Assembly (NCBI RefSeq): GCF_018917865.1 | Contig: NZ_JAHLPM010000001.1 | Span: 430,700-494,699, forward strand | DNA from: Tissierella simiarum | GTDB taxonomy: Bacteria > Bacillota > Clostridia > Tissierellales > Tissierellaceae | Direction: 5' to 3' | DNA: 64,000 nt | In this document: positions 62,587-64,000 of the stretch, one piece after another | How the letters are laid out: every line of letters begins with the position of its first letter | Numbering within the stretch: position 1 is the first letter of the stretch | Translations under genes and position numbers: made by a program | The notes under the pieces: generated by a model | What the model was told of the DNA's origin: nothing | Seen by the model: the letters and a program-made list of their open reading frames with translations, nothing else | Database searches by the model: none

Positions 62587-63156
62587 CTTTTTTTTAAAAT
62601 ATAAAAGAGTTTCTCTATAATCTTCCATAGTATCTATGTCCATTAATATTCCAGGATCTTCTATATTTATAGAAGTAAAACTTTTTTTACCTGTAAAGTC
62701 TCTTAAAGTTTCACAAGAAATATCTTTTAATAATTCCTCTATTAAATAACTTTTCATTAATAATGGATGACCTTTTCTCCCTTCATATATTGGAATAACT
62801 ATATCATTGTCTACTTTTAGCATATCTTGATACGTTTTCTTATTAACAACAGCATAATCGCCAGGAATTAAGAAAAATCTTTCTTCTTTAATATGGGTTA
62901 ATCCTTTTTTCACCGAACTAAACATTCCATCTAAATAATCAAGATTATAAATTAACTCTACTTTAGAATAATTGCTCAATATATCCTCTATATCTTCTAT
63001 TCTATGTCCACCTACTACTATTATTTTAGAACATATATCATACATTCCTAGAATGCACCTTTCAATTACAGTTTTCCCATCTACATCCAATACTAGCTTA
63101 TTTTCACCAACTCTAGTTGACAATCCAGCAGCCAGAACTATTCCTTCTATCTTCAT
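62566..63156 (-). CDS. MocA/MobA-like nucleotidyltransferase
   Basis: 196 aa. The GT-A-type nucleotide-binding start VLAAGLSTRVGENKLVLDVD is followed by FFLIPGDYAVVNKKTYQ (usually GDQPxV), and GHPLLMKSYLIEELL and DIDTMEDYRETL at the end. The closest known types are MocA, which makes molybdopterin cytosine dinucleotide, and related NTP transferases. No molybdoenzyme gene is visible, so the acceptor is uncertain. Co-transcribed with the membrane protein at 63180. Confidence 0.82.
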   Translation of the reverse strand: MKIEGIVLAAGLSTRVGENKLVLDVDGKTVIERCILGMYDICSKIIVVGGHRIEDIEDILSNYSKVELIYNLDYLDGMFSSVKKGLTHIKEERFFLIPGDYAVVNKKTYQDMLKVDNDIVIPIYEGRKGHPLLMKSYLIEELLKDISCETLRDFTGKKSFTSINIEDPGILMDIDTMEDYRETLLYFKKKKKDILK

Positions 63157-63179
63157 CTTTAGTTTATTCTAATCCTATT

Positions 63180-63857
63180 TTAGATTAACCATTGAATGAA
63201 AAGTGCAATGATTAACAAGGATGTAGAGAATATAGGATTATATTTTATCTTTATTTCTTTATTATTGTTTGCTGTAATTTTAGCATAGAAATATATAATT
63301 AAACTGTTTATGAGCCCATTGATAAGGAAAAACTCTATAAATTTACTTCTATCTATTATAGAGGAACTTTTCATTAAACCTAAAGGAATAAAAGCAGCAA
63401 AACACATTATATAGTATCCTACCCTCCAAGATAAACTCATTATAAGGGCGTAGATATATTTTATTGGTCCTTCTTTATATTCAGAGAATTTAAATATCAG
63501 AGCTACTGCTAAACCTTCCAGCAAAATACAAGCTGAAGGATTAATTACCTTAATTACAGGAGTCATTGGTATAAATAAATTTATTAGTTTAATTGAAGCT
63601 GCAATAACTGAAGTATAAAATATTGAATTTAAGTCTTTGGTTTCTCTATAAGATTTTTGCATAAAATAATATCCTATAGGGAATAAAATAGACCCTGTTG
63701 GCACTCTAAAGGATAAGATATGTAATACATACCCTACTGTAGCCTCTATAATACCCCATATAGCTCCCCAAAACACTATAATGCTAATATTATATGTCTT
63801 ATCTTCTTTCTCCCTTTCACACGTAATAATTTCGTTATTATCCAATTCTTTTTTCAT
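63180..63857 (-). CDS. Polytopic membrane protein of unknown function
   Basis: 225 aa with a charged N-terminus and about six membrane helices (first around 26-45, containing FWGAIWGIIEATVGYVLHIL; others around residues 52-70, 85-100, 107-125, 133-160, and the C-terminus). No transporter signature recognised. The size and helix count would suit an ECF-type S component, but no ECF ATPases are near. It is 23 bp upstream of the MocA-like gene, its probable partner. Confidence 0.55.
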   Translation of the reverse strand: MKKELDNNEIITCEREKEDKTYNISIIVFWGAIWGIIEATVGYVLHILSFRVPTGSILFPIGYYFMQKSYRETKDLNSIFYTSVIAASIKLINLFIPMTPVIKVINPSACILLEGLAVALIFKFSEYKEGPIKYIYALIMSLSWRVGYYIMCFAAFIPLGLMKSSSIIDRSKFIEFFLINGLINSLIIYFYAKITANNNKEIKIKYNPIFSTSLLIIALFIQWLI

Positions 63858-63904
63858 AATCCCCCTCCTATTTTTCTATACCGTTTTGTAAACTTAAATG
63901 AAAA

Positions 63905-64000
63905 TTGAGGACTCCAACCTCTGTATGGTACAATGTTTTTGCCGAAAACAAATACCTCCCAGAAAGGATGAAGTCCTCATGCAAAAAATTGTATCAATAA
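63905..64000 (+). mobile_element. Left end of an insertion sequence, truncated by the window
   Basis: An outward-facing promoter TTGAGG (63905-63910), 18-bp spacer, TACAAT (63929-63934) leads into AAAGGA and an ATG at 63979 that opens MQKIVSI at the window edge. GAGGACT (63907-63913) and AGTCCTC (63972-63978) are inverted copies. The layout resembles a transposase leader; the IS family and true end are not visible. Confidence 0.4.
63979..64000 (+). CDS. Start of a probable transposase (partial)
   Basis: Only seven codons (ATG CAA AAA ATT ...) fall in the window. AAAGGA lies about ten bases upstream. The call rests on the leader structure, not on protein similarity. Confidence 0.35.

Overview
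The window is AT-rich DNA of a low-GC Gram-positive bacterium. Leaderless TTG/GTG starts behind strong AGGAGG sites, TRAP transporters, a LicD/TagD/MurJ envelope locus, a collagen-like spore-surface protein and mannose-type PTS genes point to a spore-forming anaerobe of the Clostridia/Tissierellia type. This assignment is by gene style, not by a marker gene. I see no rRNA, tRNA or CRISPR array.

Region 1 (78-8140): a six-gene minus-strand operon runs OYE-type flavin reductase, short-chain dehydrogenase, FrdA-like flavoprotein, then TRAP DctP-DctQ-DctM. A divergent AraC-type regulator sits beside it. It looks like a self-contained uptake plus reduction/dehydrogenation pathway whose substrate I cannot name. 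It is my best candidate for an undescribed system.

Region 2 (8141-19458): glucuronate catabolism. TRAP DctPQM and uxaC-uxuA-uxuB are transcribed leftward from a promoter carrying two GntR-type operators. An IclR regulator diverges from kdgA-kdgK, whose promoter is followed by two palindromes. Together the genes take glucuronate via fructuronate, mannonate and KDG to KDPG, then pyruvate plus glyceraldehyde-3-phosphate. A decayed second kdgK lies at the far edge.

Region 3 (19479-24252): a fused ABC ATPase/permease with a divergent two-component system. The block is inserted in a duplicated kdgK - small ORF - Rpn nuclease unit: copy A at 8141-9456 lacks it.

Region 4 (24230-37815): a minus-strand surface polysaccharide locus. 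It holds a winged-helix regulator, phosphosugar transferase, NeuD/PglD acetyltransferase, LegC/PglE aminotransferase, a GT4, LicD, TagD, a GT2, a Wzy-like polymerase, GalE and MurJ. It is littered with dead genes: a second murJ, an ATP-grasp 3' end and other remnants.

Region 5 (37977-55067): mixed housekeeping and accessory genes. These are an M28 peptidase, an IS200/IS605 end, APC and AGCS transporters, a D,D-carboxypeptidase, an XRE regulator, a DHHW/MBOAT/DUF4358 acylation set, an ECF sigma factor with a putative membrane anti-sigma partner, an Mrr-like endonuclease, a collagen-like protein and proA-proB.

Region 6 (55220-64000): an amino-sugar operon of mannose-family PTS IIA/IIC/IID/IIB, a SIS-domain protein and NagA, led by a cytoplasmic ceramidase-like hydrolase and followed by a Gfo/Idh oxidoreductase. 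Upstream lie a MocA-like nucleotidyltransferase and an unknown membrane protein. The window ends in the left end of an insertion sequence.
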